Below, in pieces: positions 10,195 to 19,670 of a stretch of 64,000 nt of DNA (position 1 is its first letter; every line of letters begins with the position of its first letter). A model generated the notes under the pieces. That model saw nothing but the letters and a program-made list of their open reading frames with translations, did no database searches and had not been told where the DNA came from. A program made the position numbers and the translations under genes. Source of the DNA: Pantoea ananatis LMG 2665 (lineage in GTDB: Bacteria; Pseudomonadota; Gammaproteobacteria; Enterobacterales; Enterobacteriaceae); assembly GCF_000710035.2 (NCBI RefSeq), contig NZ_JMJJ01000004.1, forward strand, positions 124,001 to 188,000. The letters are read 5' to 3'.

Positions 10195-10593
10195 ATGCAG
10201 ACCACGATAAAAGTGCGCGGCTATCATCTGGATGTCTATCAGCATGTTAACAATGCTCGTTATCTGGAGTTTTTAGAAGAAGCGCGCTGGCAATGGCTGG
10301 AAGAAGCGGACGCCTTTAATTGGTTGCTTGAGCAGAAACTGGCCTTTGTGGTGGTCAACATCAACATCAATTATCGTCGCCCGGCGGTGCTGGGCGATGT
10401 ACTGGAGATCAGCAGCGACATCACGCAGCTTAATGGAAAAAGCGGCATCATTTCTCAGCGGGTTCTTTTAGCGGGTGGTGAGACCGTTGTTGCAGATGCG
10501 GCACTGACCTTCGTGTGCATCGACCTGCGTTCCCAGAAAGCCGTCCCGCTGGAAGGCGAACTGCGGCAGCGACTGGAAAGACTGATGTCTTAA
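10195..10593 (+). CDS. fadM: Long-chain acyl-CoA thioesterase FadM
   Basis: FadM (YbaW, TesC) is a hot-dog-fold thioesterase that hydrolyses long-chain acyl-CoAs arising in beta-oxidation. The start at ATG 10195 (MQTTIKVRGYHLD) has AGGAG at 10183-10187 and gives 132 residues, identical in length to E. coli YbaW; the frame stays open upstream but without similarity. The active-site motif YHLDVYQHVNNARYLEF (residues 10-26) is typical of the 4-hydroxybenzoyl-CoA thioesterase group, with Asp13 as the expected catalytic residue. Confidence 0.96.
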   Translation: MQTTIKVRGYHLDVYQHVNNARYLEFLEEARWQWLEEADAFNWLLEQKLAFVVVNININYRRPAVLGDVLEISSDITQLNGKSGIISQRVLLAGGETVVADAALTFVCIDLRSQKAVPLEGELRQRLERLMS

Positions 10594-10618
10594 CTGATGT
10601 CTTAACTCATGTCATCAA

Positions 10619-10641
10619 GGCGGCGGCTATCTGTCGCCGCC
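10619..10641. terminator. GC stem-loop between convergent fadM and queC
   Basis: GGCGGCG (10619-10625), 9-nt loop, CGCCGCC (10635-10641). It lacks a T run on either side, so it may only slow or shield the converging transcripts. Confidence 0.4.
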
Positions 10642-10651
10642 GCGCCCGAGG

Positions 10652-11347
10652 TTATGGCAAACCGGTTTTTGCCTTCATGGCTGCCATAATACCGGGGCGA
10701 TCCTGCAGATAAGCATTCAGGCCGTTTGAGCGCAGATGACAGGCGGCACATTCGCCACAGCCGTCACCTTTGATGCCGTTATAACAGGTGAGCGTCTCTT
10801 CGCGGATCAACGTAAGCTGCTGCCAGTAATCGGCCAGCGCCCAGGTTTCGGCTTTATTAAGCCACATCAACGGGGTTTCAAAACGAACATCGCGCGCCAT
10901 GCCAAGGCCGATCGCGTGGTTAAGCGCTTTGACGAACTCGTCGCGACAGTCGGGATAACCGGAGAAGTCGGTTTCGCAAACGCCGGTGATGACGGCTTCC
11001 GCTTCAACCTGATACGCGTAAACCGAGGCCAGGGTCAGAAACAGAATATTGCGGCCCGGTACAAAAGTGCTCGGCAGGCCGCTAGCCTTGGGATCATAAG
11101 CGGGAACCGGAATGCTGTCTCGCGTCAGGCTGCTGACGGCCAGTTCATTCAGCATGGTCACATCGAGTACCTTGTGCGCTCGGGCGCCTAGTTTTAAGGA
11201 AAGGTCCCGGGCCACGTCAATCTCTTCACGATGACGTTGACCATAGTCGAAGGTCACACAGTGCACTTCATCGTAATGCTGTAGGGCCTGAACCAGGCAG
11301 GTGGTGGAGTCTTGTCCACCGCTAAATACGACAACGGCGCGTTTCAT
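10652..11347 (-). CDS. queC: 7-cyano-7-deazaguanine synthase QueC
   Basis: QueC converts 7-carboxy-7-deazaguanine to preQ0 with ATP and ammonia, a step in queuosine biosynthesis. The product is 231 residues as in E. coli when started at [15 protein letters not shown] (ATG 11345-11347). The PP-loop SGGQDST at 9-15 binds ATP, and four zinc ligands are visible at Cys188, Cys197, Cys200 and Cys203. The gene converges on fadM. The E. coli neighbours ybaE and cof are missing and ccdA stands in their place. Confidence 0.97.
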   Translation of the reverse strand: MKRAVVVFSGGQDSTTCLVQALQHYDEVHCVTFDYGQRHREEIDVARDLSLKLGARAHKVLDVTMLNELAVSSLTRDSIPVPAYDPKASGLPSTFVPGRNILFLTLASVYAYQVEAEAVITGVCETDFSGYPDCRDEFVKALNHAIGLGMARDVRFETPLMWLNKAETWALADYWQQLTLIREETLTCYNGIKGDGCGECAACHLRSNGLNAYLQDRPGIMAAMKAKTGLP

Positions 11348-11473
11348 GGCACGTCCCAATAATAAAAATTGGTGCTTATGGTAATACCTGAACGCGCGGC
11401 TGAACAGCTGCAGGGGCAATAACTGGCCCGATCTGGCGCTTCTTAACCCCGTTAGTCAAGGTCTGATAGCGCA

Positions 11474-12508
11474 CTAGCCCAGTTCGCGCTGCCAGGGCGT
11501 AATATCGCCAATGTGCTCGGCAACCCACTCAGGTTGATAGTAAGTATCAGGATAACGTTCTCCGCTGTCGCACAGCAGTGTCACCAGCGAGCCCTGCTCG
11601 TGGTTATCGCGTAAGCGTTTTGCCACCTGCATCATGCCCCAGAAGTTGGTGCCGGTAGACGGGCCCGGTTTGCGTCCCAGCAGCGTTTCCAGCTTCAGCA
11701 TGGCGGCAATTGATGCGCCATCCGGTACGCGAAGCATTTCGTCAATCACATCGGGCATAAAGGAAGGCTCGACGCGTGGACGACCAATGCCTTCAATCAT
11801 GCTGCCACGATTGCTGGTCAGGGTGGCGTCACGGTTGTGCCAGTAGTCATAAAAAACGGAATGCTGCGGATCAACGACCAGTAATCGCGTATCGCATCCC
11901 TGATAGCGAATATAGCGTCCCAGCGTGGCCGAGGTACCGCCAGTGCCGGCACTCATAATCAGGGTGTGAGGAACGGGAAAGGGTTCGTTTGCCATCTGAC
12001 GGAAGATGCTTTCAGCAATGTTGTTGTTGCCGCGCCAGTCGGTGGCCCGTTCCGCGTAGGTAAACTGATCCATAAAATGGCCGTTCAGTTCCCGAGCGAG
12101 GCGCTCGGATTCTGCATAGAGCTGACAGGGATCGCTGACAAAGTGACACTGACCGCCGTAAAAGGTGATCTGCTCAATTTTACGCTTCGCGGTGCTGGCG
12201 GGCATGACGGCAATAAAAGGCAAGCCCAGCAGGCGGGCAAAATAGGCTTCAGACACGGCCGTACTGCCCGAAGATGCCTCAATAACCGGCGTATCTTGTT
12301 TAATCCAACCGTTGGCCAACGCGTACAGAAACAGAGAGCGCGCCAGACGATGTTTCAGACTTCCGCTGGGATGCGTGCTTTCATCTTTGAGATAGAACCT
12401 GATGCCCGGAAAATCCGGCAAACTGAAGCGAATTAAGTGTGTGTCCGCTGAGCGTTGAAAATCAGCGTTAATTTCGTTAATCGCGTGGCGTACCCAGCAT
12501 GTTGACAT
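11474..12508 (-). CDS. ccdA: PLP-dependent cysteine desulfhydrase (CcdA type, cysteine synthase fold)
   Basis: Fold-type II PLP enzyme of the cysteine synthase / cystathionine beta-synthase group. PSGSLKHR contains the Schiff-base lysine (Lys52 from this start) and SSGSTAVSE forms the substrate loop; the glycine-rich [10 protein letters not shown] binds the cofactor phosphate. Known: in Pantoea ananatis a gene of this family next to the ybaO/decR homologue encodes the cysteine-inducible desulfhydrase CcdA, which degrades excess cysteine. The divergent neighbour here is decR, so the same role is inferred. I prefer the ATG at 12508 ([10 protein letters not shown]), preceded by GGAA at proper spacing; ATG 12517 and 12538 are alternatives giving 3 or 10 more residues. 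From sequence alone a cysteine synthase activity cannot be excluded. Confidence 0.85.
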   Translation of the reverse strand: MSTCWVRHAINEINADFQRSADTHLIRFSLPDFPGIRFYLKDESTHPSGSLKHRLARSLFLYALANGWIKQDTPVIEASSGSTAVSEAYFARLLGLPFIAVMPASTAKRKIEQITFYGGQCHFVSDPCQLYAESERLARELNGHFMDQFTYAERATDWRGNNNIAESIFRQMANEPFPVPHTLIMSAGTGGTSATLGRYIRYQGCDTRLLVVDPQHSVFYDYWHNRDATLTSNRGSMIEGIGRPRVEPSFMPDVIDEMLRVPDGASIAAMLKLETLLGRKPGPSTGTNFWGMMQVAKRLRDNHEQGSLVTLLCDSGERYPDTYYQPEWVAEHIGDITPWQRELG

Positions 12509-12599
12509 GGCGTTCATTTCCGGTCGGATGAAAGTCATTATTTTAAGGCACGTGTAGGAAAAAGAGCTTGCTGGTTTTGCGTTAAAATGGCGGTAATGG

Positions 12600-12612
12600 A
12601 GAAAATATTTCT
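12600..12612. promoter_or_regulatory. Possible DecR operator dyad in the ccdA-decR divergent region
   Basis: AGAAA-ATA-TTTCT is a perfect 5-bp dyad around an AT-rich centre, the usual form of Lrp/AsnC operators. It lies 13 bp before the decR start, in the only intergenic stretch between the two genes. Assignment to DecR is inference. Confidence 0.35.
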
Positions 12613-12625
12613 ACCGGAGGGCCGT

Positions 12626-13087
12626 ATGCCAGATAAAATTGACCTTAAACTGTTGGCTATGCTGCAGCAGGACTGCACCACTTCACTCCAGGTACTGGCA
12701 GATGCGGTTAATCTCACCACGACGCCCTGTTGGAAGCGCCTTAAAAAGCTGGAAGAAGACGGCATTATTCGCGGACGGGTCGCTCTGCTGGATAATGAAA
12801 AGCTTGGCCTCTGTCTCACGGCCTTTATGTTTGTCAAAACCACCCAGCACAGCAAAGCCTGGTATCAGGAGTTCGTCTCGGTGGTGCAGAGCATGCCGGA
12901 AGTGATGGGCTTTTACCGTATGGCCGGTGAGTACGATTATTTACTGCGTATTCAGGTTGCCGACATGAAAAGTTATGATGCCTTTTATAAGCGTTTAGTT
13001 AATGGTGTAACAGGCCTGATCGATGTGACCTCCAGCTTCGCGATGGAAGAGATTAAATACACGACAGCCCTGCCTGTTGGCCCCTGA
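12626..13087 (+). CDS. decR: Lrp/AsnC-type cysteine-responsive regulator DecR (CcdR)
   Basis: DecR (YbaO) senses L-cysteine and activates cysteine detoxification genes. The product is 153 residues (E. coli 152) from ATG 12626, which has a GGAGG ribosome-binding site at 12616-12620. The N-terminal winged helix contains [37 protein letters not shown]; the C-terminal RAM domain has [18 protein letters not shown] and ends IKYTTALPV, as in E. coli. It is divergent to ccdA, fitting a local regulator-target pair as known for P. ananatis CcdR-CcdA. In E. coli the target lies elsewhere (cyuAP). Confidence 0.95.
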   Translation: MPDKIDLKLLAMLQQDCTTSLQVLADAVNLTTTPCWKRLKKLEEDGIIRGRVALLDNEKLGLCLTAFMFVKTTQHSKAWYQEFVSVVQSMPEVMGFYRMAGEYDYLLRIQVADMKSYDAFYKRLVNGVTGLIDVTSSFAMEEIKYTTALPVGP

Positions 13088-13111
13088 GTATCTGAGATTG
13101 AGAGCAGCCTT

Positions 13112-14881
13112 GTGCGATTATTCAGCCAGTTAAGTTGGTATTTTATCCGTGAGTGGCGGCGTTATCTGGGCGCCGTCACCTTACTGATCGTTATTGCCGT
13201 TCTGCAGTTGCTGCCGCCGTGGATTGTCGGGGTGATTGTGGACGGCGTGACCCACCAAAACATGGATGCCCGGCGCATCCTGATGTGGATTGGCATTATG
13301 CTGCTGACCGCCGTGGTGGTTTATCTGCTGCGCTATGTCTGGCGCGTGCTGCTGTTTGGCGCATCCTACCAACTGGCCGTTGAGCTGCGAGAGGATTTTT
13401 ATCGTCAGCTCAGTCGTCAGCAGCCGGCGTTTTACCTGCGTCACCGAACCGGCGATCTCATTGCCCGCGCCACCAACGACGTCGATCGGGTGGTTTTTGC
13501 TGCCGGTGAAGGCGTGCTGACGCTGGTGGATTCTCTGGTCATGGGATGCGTTGTGTTAATTGCCATGAGTACACAAATCAGCTGGCAGCTGACGCTGATA
13601 TCGCTAATACCGATGCCATTCATGGCGTTGGTCATTCACCGCTATGGCGAGCAGCTGCATAACCGTTTCAAACTGGCGCAGGCGGCCTTTTCCAGCCTGA
13701 ACGATCAGACGCAAGAGAGCCTTACCAGCATCCGAATGATTAAGGCATTTGGGCTGGAGCAACATCAGTCGGCGCAGTTCGCCGATATTGCACGTGATAC
13801 CGGAGAGAAAAACCTGCGCGTTGCGCGAGTGGATGCGCGTTTTGATCCCACCATTTATATCGCGATTGGCTTTGCCAACCTGCTGGCGATTGGCGGCGGA
13901 AGCTGGCTGGTGTGGCATGATCAAATGACGCTGGGGCAGCTCACCAGCTTTGTCATGTACCTGGGATTGATGATCTGGCCGATGCTGGCGCTGGCATGGA
14001 TGTTTAACATTGTTGAGCGTGGCAGTGCTGCCTGGAGCCGAATTCGCGCGCTGCTTTCTGAGGCACCGGTCGTTGAGGACGGTGATAAAACCTTGCCTGA
14101 CAGGGCCGGAACGTTACAGGTCTCGATTCGCGAATTCAGCTATCCCGCCAGTTCAGGTGCGATACTGAGCCAGGTTGAATTTCAACTCAAGCCGGGCGAT
14201 ATGCTGGGCCTGTGCGGCCCGACCGGCAGTGGTAAAACGACCTTGCTGAGTTTGATTCAGCGCCACTTCGATATTCAGCAGGGGGATATCCGCTACCATT
14301 CCATCCCGCTGCCACAGCTGCGGCTGGACAGCTGGCGCAGCCGTCTCGCCGTCGTCAGTCAGACGCCGTTTCTGTTTTCCGACAGCGTGGCCAATAACAT
14401 TGCGCTGGGCAGGCCGGATGCCAGTCAGGAGGATATTGAGCAGGCGGCAAAAATGGCCTGCGTCCATGACGATATCTTACGCCTGCCGCAAGGCTACGAA
14501 ACCGAAGTCGGGGAGCGCGGAGTCATGCTGTCCGGCGGGCAGAAACAGCGTATTTCAATCGCCCGTGCCCTGCTGCTTGATGCGGAGATCCTGGTTCTGG
14601 ACGATGCGCTGTCGGCCGTGGACGGACGCACAGAACACGAAATTTTGCATAATCTGCGCCTGTGGGGCAAAGGGCGCACGTTGATCATCAGCGCCCACCG
14701 CCTGTCGGCACTCACGGAAGCCAGCGAGATTCTGGTGCTGCATCAGGGCACCGTGGCGCAGCGAGGCGACCACGCTGCCCTGACGAACGCGGCGGGCTGG
14801 TATCGGGATATGTATCGCTATCAGCAACTGGAAGCCGCGCTGGATGATGATGAAACAGAAAAAGGAGTGCCGCATGGCTAA
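13112..14881 (+). CDS. mdlA: ABC exporter half-transporter MdlA
   Basis: MdlA is a type I ABC exporter half-molecule: six transmembrane segments in the first ~310 residues followed by a nucleotide-binding domain. It starts at GTG 13112 and has 589 residues (E. coli 590). Walker A GPTGSGKT is at 369-376, the signature LSGGQ at 473-477, and Walker [12 protein letters not shown] follows with aspartate in place of the usual catalytic glutamate (LDDA instead of LDEA), as in E. coli MdlA. It overlaps mdlB and very likely pairs with it as a heterodimer. The natural substrate is unknown; the family is annotated as multidrug-like. Confidence 0.95.
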   Translation: MRLFSQLSWYFIREWRRYLGAVTLLIVIAVLQLLPPWIVGVIVDGVTHQNMDARRILMWIGIMLLTAVVVYLLRYVWRVLLFGASYQLAVELREDFYRQLSRQQPAFYLRHRTGDLIARATNDVDRVVFAAGEGVLTLVDSLVMGCVVLIAMSTQISWQLTLISLIPMPFMALVIHRYGEQLHNRFKLAQAAFSSLNDQTQESLTSIRMIKAFGLEQHQSAQFADIARDTGEKNLRVARVDARFDPTIYIAIGFANLLAIGGGSWLVWHDQMTLGQLTSFVMYLGLMIWPMLALAWMFNIVERGSAAWSRIRALLSEAPVVEDGDKTLPDRAGTLQVSIREFSYPASSGAILSQVEFQLKPGDMLGLCGPTGSGKTTLLSLIQRHFDIQQGDIRYHSIPLPQLRLDSWRSRLAVVSQTPFLFSDSVANNIALGRPDASQEDIEQAAKMACVHDDILRLPQGYETEVGERGVMLSGGQKQRISIARALLLDAEILVLDDALSAVDGRTEHEILHNLRLWGKGRTLIISAHRLSALTEASEILVLHQGTVAQRGDHAALTNAAGWYRDMYRYQQLEAALDDDETEKGVPHG

Positions 14882-16649
14882 GTCACAACGTATGTGGCCA
14901 ACACTTAAACGCCTGCTGAGCTACGGTAAACCGTGGCGCAAATCGCTGTCGCTGGCCGTGTTGATGCTCTGGATTGCCGCCGCCGCCGAAGTCACCGGCC
15001 CGGTTCTGGTGAGTTATTTCATCGATAATCTGGTGGCGAAGCATCAAATGCCCTGGGGCATCGTGGCAGGACTGGTCGTGAGTTTTATTCTGCTGCAGCT
15101 GCTGGCCGCCGCTCTGCATTACGGGCAGGCGTTACTGTTTAACCAGGCTGCGATTGGCGTGGTGCAGCGTTTACGCACCGATGCCATGAACGCGGCGCTG
15201 CGTCAGCCGCTCGCTGCGTTTGATACCCAGCCGGTGGGTCAGTTGATTTCCCGGGTTACCAACGACACGGAAGTCGTCCGGGATCTGTATGTGACCGTTG
15301 TCGCGACGGTCCTGCGCAGCGCCGCGCTGGTGGGCGCAATGATGGTGGCCATGTTCAGCCTGGACTGGCGCATGGCGCTGGTGGCGATGTTGATTTTCCC
15401 TATGGTGCTCATCGTCATGCTGATTTATCAGCGCTTCAGTACACCGATAGCGCGTCGCGTTCGCAGCTATCTGGCCGATATCAACAACGGTTTTAACGAA
15501 GTGATTAGCGGGATGAGCGTGATTCAGCAGTTCCGCCAGCAGGCACGTTTTGGCGAACGCATGGGGGAAGCCAGCCGCTCTCACTATCTGGCGCGCATGG
15601 AAACCCTGCGGCTCGATGGCTTCCTGTTACGGCCGCTTTTAAGCCTGTTTTCGGCGCTGGTGCTGTGCGGGCTGCTGCTGTTATTCAGTTTCTCAATGCC
15701 CGGCGTTTTCGAAGTCGGGGTGCTGTACGCGTTTATCACCTATCTGGGCCGGCTTAACGAGCCCTTAATCGAACTCACTACGCAGCAGTCGATGTTGCAG
15801 CAGGCAGTTGTCGCGGGCGAGCGTATTTTTGAACTGATGGATGCGCCCCAGCAGCACTATGGTGACAGCGATCGACCCATGGCGTCCGGACGCATTACGC
15901 TGGATAACCTGAGCTTTGCCTATCGCGATGATCGGGACGTGCTAAGCAACATCTCGCTGGATGTGCCTTCACGCGGCTTTGTCGCTCTGGTCGGTCATAC
16001 CGGCAGCGGCAAGAGCACGCTGGCAAACCTGTTAATGGGCTACTATCCGGTGACGCGCGGTGAAGTCCGTCTGGACGATCGTCCGTTGGGGCAATATTCC
16101 CACCAGGCGCTACGACGCAGCATCGCGATGGTACAGCAGGATCCGGTCGTGCTGGCCGACACGCTGCTGGCCAACGTGCGGCTGGGTCGGGATATTAGCG
16201 AAGAAGCCGTGTGGACGGCGCTGGAGCAGGTACAGCTGGCGCCGCTGGCCCGGGCATTGCCTGCAGGTATTCATACCCGACTGGGCGAACAGGGGAATAA
16301 CCTGTCGGTAGGGCAAAAGCAATTACTGGCGCTGGCACGCGTACTGGTACAACTGCCGCAGATTCTCATCCTTGATGAAGCCACCGCAAATATCGATTCC
16401 GGTACAGAGCAGGCCATCCAGCACACGCTGCGCGCCCTGCGTCAGCATACGACGCTGGTGGTTATCGCCCACCGTCTTTCCACCATTACCGAAGCAGACA
16501 ACATACTGGTGCTGCACCGTGGTCATGTTGTCGAGCAGGGCACGCACCAGCAGCTGCTGGCAGAGGAAGGGCGCTACTGGCAAATGTATCAGTTGCAACA
16601 GGTTGGCGATGAACTGGAATCGGCAGCACCGTTAGTCAGCGCAGGGTGA
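14874..16649 (+). CDS. mdlB: ABC exporter half-transporter MdlB
   Basis: Partner of MdlA, 591 residues from ATG 14874, which is served by AAAGGAGTG inside the end of mdlA; the two genes overlap by 8 bp, indicating translational coupling. Six transmembrane segments precede the nucleotide-binding domain with Walker A GHTGSGKS, a changed signature NLSVGQ instead of LSGGQ, and Walker [13 protein letters not shown] with its catalytic glutamate intact. Heterodimeric exporters often have one degenerate site: here MdlA lacks the catalytic glutamate and MdlB has the altered signature, so the composite sites are unequal. Upstream in-frame ATGs (14844 onward) lack a ribosome-binding site. Confidence 0.95.
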   Translation: MAKSQRMWPTLKRLLSYGKPWRKSLSLAVLMLWIAAAAEVTGPVLVSYFIDNLVAKHQMPWGIVAGLVVSFILLQLLAAALHYGQALLFNQAAIGVVQRLRTDAMNAALRQPLAAFDTQPVGQLISRVTNDTEVVRDLYVTVVATVLRSAALVGAMMVAMFSLDWRMALVAMLIFPMVLIVMLIYQRFSTPIARRVRSYLADINNGFNEVISGMSVIQQFRQQARFGERMGEASRSHYLARMETLRLDGFLLRPLLSLFSALVLCGLLLLFSFSMPGVFEVGVLYAFITYLGRLNEPLIELTTQQSMLQQAVVAGERIFELMDAPQQHYGDSDRPMASGRITLDNLSFAYRDDRDVLSNISLDVPSRGFVALVGHTGSGKSTLANLLMGYYPVTRGEVRLDDRPLGQYSHQALRRSIAMVQQDPVVLADTLLANVRLGRDISEEAVWTALEQVQLAPLARALPAGIHTRLGEQGNNLSVGQKQLLALARVLVQLPQILILDEATANIDSGTEQAIQHTLRALRQHTTLVVIAHRLSTITEADNILVLHRGHVVEQGTHQQLLAEEGRYWQMYQLQQVGDELESAAPLVSAG

Positions 16650-16650
16650 T

Positions 16651-16667
16651 TGCACCTTTTTTGCGCA
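16651..16667 (+). promoter_or_regulatory. NtrC-like binding site 1 upstream of glnK
   Basis: TGCACCTTTTTTGCGCA matches the 17-bp NtrC consensus TGCACYNNNNTRGTGCA except at two positions. It starts 2 bp after the mdlB stop, and its centre lies 63 bp from that of the second site, six helical turns. Confidence 0.6.
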
Positions 16668-16713
16668 TCTTTTTCTCCATTGTTCCGTCAGGATGCACGC
16701 CTTTGAGCGTAAC

Positions 16714-16730
16714 AGCACCAAAGGAGTGCA
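16714..16730 (+). promoter_or_regulatory. NtrC-like binding site 2 upstream of glnK
   Basis: AGCACCAAAGGAGTGCA differs from the NtrC consensus at two positions. Its right arm also forms an 11/12 inverted match with TGCACGCCTTTG at 16694-16705, a hairpin-capable dyad. It lies about 107 bp upstream of the sigma-54 promoter, a normal enhancer distance. Confidence 0.6.
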
Positions 16731-16836
16731 TCCGCTTCGTTTATTAATCCCTCAGTTTTTCCCAGACCGATATTCAGCATTTCCTGAGCCTTATTCCGTC
16801 GCGGCCTGATAACGGATTTCGCACAATACTTACATC

Positions 16837-16852
16837 TGGCACAGCCTTTGCT
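16837..16852 (+). promoter_or_regulatory. Sigma-54 promoter of glnK-amtB
   Basis: TGGCAC-A-GCCT-TTGCT is a full match to the sigma-54 consensus TGGCACRNNNNTTGCW; the -24 GG (16838-16839) and -12 GC (16850-16851) have exact spacing. The start would be near 16863, 43 nt upstream of glnK. With two NtrC-like sites upstream, activation under nitrogen limitation is strongly supported. Confidence 0.93.
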
Positions 16853-16906
16853 TAAGTCTCTGCGTGTCCATGAGACTTACTTATTTCAATTCCTTAAGGA
16901 GAGGCT

Positions 16907-17245
16907 ATGAAGCTGGTTACCGTCGTAATTAAGCCGTTCAAGCTGGAAGATGTGCGAGAGGCATTATCCTCCATTGGTATTCAGGGACTGACCGTCTCCG
17001 AAGTGAAAGGTTTTGGACGTCAGAAAGGGCACGCCGAACTGTACCGTGGTGCGGAATACAGCGTGAACTTTCTGCCCAAGGTCAAAATTGATATCGCCAT
17101 TGCAGACGACCAACTGGACGAAGTGGTGGACGTAATCAGTAAATCGGCTTACACCGGAAAAATTGGCGACGGCAAGATTTTCGTTGCTGAACTGCAGCGC
17201 GTGATTCGCATACGTACCGGCGAAACCGACGAAGCCGCACTGTAA
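16907..17245 (+). CDS. glnK: Nitrogen regulatory PII protein GlnK
   Basis: GlnK senses 2-oxoglutarate, ATP/ADP and uridylylation state, and blocks the AmtB channel when nitrogen is sufficient. The 112-residue product equals the family length. The T-loop carries the uridylylation site Tyr51 in HAELYRGAEYSVNF; the second PII signature is YTGKIGDGKIFV. TAAGGAGAGG before the ATG is a strong ribosome-binding site. amtB follows 33 bp downstream in the same operon. Confidence 0.98.
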   Translation: MKLVTVVIKPFKLEDVREALSSIGIQGLTVSEVKGFGRQKGHAELYRGAEYSVNFLPKVKIDIAIADDQLDEVVDVISKSAYTGKIGDGKIFVAELQRVIRIRTGETDEAAL

Positions 17246-17278
17246 ACAAGACTCAGTAATGTGATGGGATGGAAAAAA

Positions 17279-18568
17279 ATGAATAAAATGCTGACCAAGT
17301 TGGGCCTCACCAGCCTGGCACTGTTACCGTCGCTGGCAATGGCTGCTGCGCCTGCCGTTGCAGACAAAGCCGATAACGCCTTTATGATGATTTGCACTGC
17401 GCTGGTGCTGTTTATGTCAATTCCCGGGATTGCGCTGTTTTACGGCGGCTTGATCCGCGGTAAAAACGTGCTCTCTATGCTCACTCAGGTGGCGGTCACC
17501 TTTTCGCTGGTATGTGTGCTGTGGGTGATTTATGGCTACTCACTGGCCTTTAGCGAAGGCAATGCATTCTTTGGCAGCTTCAACTGGGTGATGCTGAAAA
17601 ACATTGCGCTGACAGCGGTTATGGGTAGCTTTTATCAATACATCCATGTGGCTTTCCAGGCGTCCTTTGCCTGTATTACCGTGGGGCTGATCGTCGGTGC
17701 CATTGCGGAACGTATTCGTTTCTCAGCCGTGCTGATTTTCGTGGCGGTATGGCTGACGCTGGCTTATCTGCCTATCGCGCATATGGTCTGGGCAGGCGGC
17801 TTACTGGCTCAGGATGGCGCGCTGGACTTTGCTGGCGGCACGGTTGTGCACATTAACGCGGCGGTTGCCGGACTGGTCGGTGCTTACCTGGTGGGCAAAC
17901 GTGCAGGCTTCGGCAAAGAGGCATTTAAACCTCACAACCTGCCAATGGTCTTTACCGGTACCGCCATTCTGTATGTCGGCTGGTTTGGCTTCAACGCAGG
18001 CTCGGCGTCGGCAGCTAACGAAATTGCCGCACTGGCTTTCCTGAATACCGTTGTGGCGACTGCCGCTGCTGTGCTGGCATGGACCTTCGGCGAGTGGGCG
18101 CTGCGTGGTAAACCTTCTCTGTTAGGTGCCTGTTCTGGTTTTATTGCGGGTCTGGTTGCCATTACGCCAGCCTGTGGTTATGTCGGCGTCGGTGGCGCGT
18201 TAATTATCGGTTTAGCCGGTGGTCTGGCGGGCATCTGGGGCGTAACAACGCTGAAAAGATGGCTGCGGGTTGACGATCCTTGTGACGTATTCGGCGTTCA
18301 CGGCGTCTGTGGCATCATCGGCTGTATCCTGACGGGCGTGTTCGCGTCCTCTTCTCTGGGCGGCGTGGGCTATGCACCAGGCGTCACTATGGGGCATCAG
18401 GTTGCCGTTCAGCTGTTCAGCGTAGGGGTGACTATCGTCTGGTCTGCCGTAGTGGCCTTCATTGGCTTTAAACTGGCGGATATGATTGTAGGGCTGCGCG
18501 TGCCGGAAGAGCAGGAGCGCGAAGGCCTGGACGTCAACAGCCATGGCGAGAACGCATACAACCATTAA
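17279..18568 (+). CDS. amtB: Ammonium transporter AmtB
   Basis: AmtB is the trimeric inner-membrane ammonium channel gated by GlnK. From ATG 17279 it has 429 residues (E. coli 428). A signal peptide ends in LPSLAMA before APAVADKADNAF, giving an extracellular N-terminus, followed by eleven transmembrane segments. The pore histidines lie in QYIHVAFQ-type and DVFGVHGVCG segments; the C-terminal tail PEEQEREGLDVNSHGENAY contacts GlnK. An in-frame ATG at 17261 would add six residues but would leave GGGATGG unavailable as ribosome-binding site. Confidence 0.97.
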   Translation: MNKMLTKLGLTSLALLPSLAMAAAPAVADKADNAFMMICTALVLFMSIPGIALFYGGLIRGKNVLSMLTQVAVTFSLVCVLWVIYGYSLAFSEGNAFFGSFNWVMLKNIALTAVMGSFYQYIHVAFQASFACITVGLIVGAIAERIRFSAVLIFVAVWLTLAYLPIAHMVWAGGLLAQDGALDFAGGTVVHINAAVAGLVGAYLVGKRAGFGKEAFKPHNLPMVFTGTAILYVGWFGFNAGSASAANEIAALAFLNTVVATAAAVLAWTFGEWALRGKPSLLGACSGFIAGLVAITPACGYVGVGGALIIGLAGGLAGIWGVTTLKRWLRVDDPCDVFGVHGVCGIIGCILTGVFASSSLGGVGYAPGVTMGHQVAVQLFSVGVTIVWSAVVAFIGFKLADMIVGLRVPEEQEREGLDVNSHGENAYNH

Positions 18569-18588
18569 TTCATCTGTAACGATAAGAG

Positions 18589-18613
18589 AAAAGGGGCGAT
18601 TTCGCCCCTTTTT
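18589..18613. terminator. Terminator shared by amtB and tesB
   Basis: AAAAGGGGCG (18589-18598), ATTT loop, CGCCCCTTTT (18603-18612), with T on the + strand and A residues upstream that give T on the - strand. It serves the convergent amtB and tesB transcripts. Confidence 0.9.
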
Positions 18614-18614
18614 A

Positions 18615-19478
18615 CTATTCGCTGCGCTGGCGCATCACACCTTCCTGAACCGTTGACGCCACAAGTTCCCCTTGCCGGTTGTAAAACTCACCGCGTACAA
18701 AGCCCCGCGCGCCCGATGCAGAGGTGCTCTCCACGCTGTAGAGCAGCCAGTCGTTAAAATTCAGCTCACGGTGAAACCACATAGAGTGGTCAATCGTTGC
18801 CACCTGCATATCGGATTCCAGAAAGCCTTTGCCATGGGGCTGCAGCGCCACGGGCAAAAAGTTAAGGTCGGAAGCGTAGCCCAGTAGATACTGATGGATG
18901 CGTAAATCGTCGGGCAGCGTGCCGTTAGCCCGTATCCACACCTGACGCTGCGGTTTATCAACGTGGCCTCGTAACGGGTTGTGGATCTGTACCGGGCGGA
19001 TTTCCAGCGGACGCTCGGCGATAAATTTCTCGCGCAGCTTTTCTGGCAGCATATGGGCCATTTTTTGCGCCATCTGCTGCTCGTTGGGGAGATTATTAGG
19101 CCCTTTCACCTGCGGCATGGGTTTCTGATGTTCAAAACCGCTTTCCGGCGACTGGAAAGAGGCCGTCATATAAAAAATAGGCTGACCATTTTGAATGGCG
19201 CTGACCCGGCGGGCGCTAAAACTTTTACCGTCACGCAGGCTTTCCACGTCGTAAATAATCGGTTTCTGGCTGTCGCCGGGCCGGAGAAAATAGCTGTGGA
19301 ATGAGTGAATGACGCGATCTTCCGGCACGGTCTGTTTGGCCGCAAAAAGTGCCTGTCCCACTACCTGACCGCCAAAGACCTGACGAAGGCCAAGATCTTC
19401 GCTCTGGCCGCGAAACAGGCCTTCTTCGATTTTTTCCAGATGGATTAAATTAAGCAGATTTTCGAGTGCCTGACTCAT
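18615..19478 (-). CDS. tesB: Acyl-CoA thioesterase II TesB
   Basis: TesB hydrolyses medium- and long-chain acyl-CoAs and is built of two tandem hot-dog domains. The product has 287 residues (E. coli 286). The N-terminal half contains [23 protein letters not shown]; the C-terminal half has [25 protein letters not shown] and ends QEGVMRQR. The E. coli catalytic Asp-Thr-Gln set (204, 228, 278) falls in conserved segments here ([19 protein letters not shown]). Monocistronic and convergent with amtB. Confidence 0.97.
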   Translation of the reverse strand: MSQALENLLNLIHLEKIEEGLFRGQSEDLGLRQVFGGQVVGQALFAAKQTVPEDRVIHSFHSYFLRPGDSQKPIIYDVESLRDGKSFSARRVSAIQNGQPIFYMTASFQSPESGFEHQKPMPQVKGPNNLPNEQQMAQKMAHMLPEKLREKFIAERPLEIRPVQIHNPLRGHVDKPQRQVWIRANGTLPDDLRIHQYLLGYASDLNFLPVALQPHGKGFLESDMQVATIDHSMWFHRELNFNDWLLYSVESTSASGARGFVRGEFYNRQGELVASTVQEGVMRQRSE

Positions 19479-19670
19479 GACGCTTTCCTGATAATAAGTA
19501 TTTGCCTAAGTGTGAAAGATCCGACCAGTTTCCGTCAATCAGACTTTCGGTCTTTCATCCGACCAGGCAAACTTTTGATTTTGTGCCAACATTAAAGACA
19601 TACGGCGAGTGAAACGCTGTAATGAAGATTCACTGCTAAAAATCATTTTGATCAAAAGGAGACGACATCA

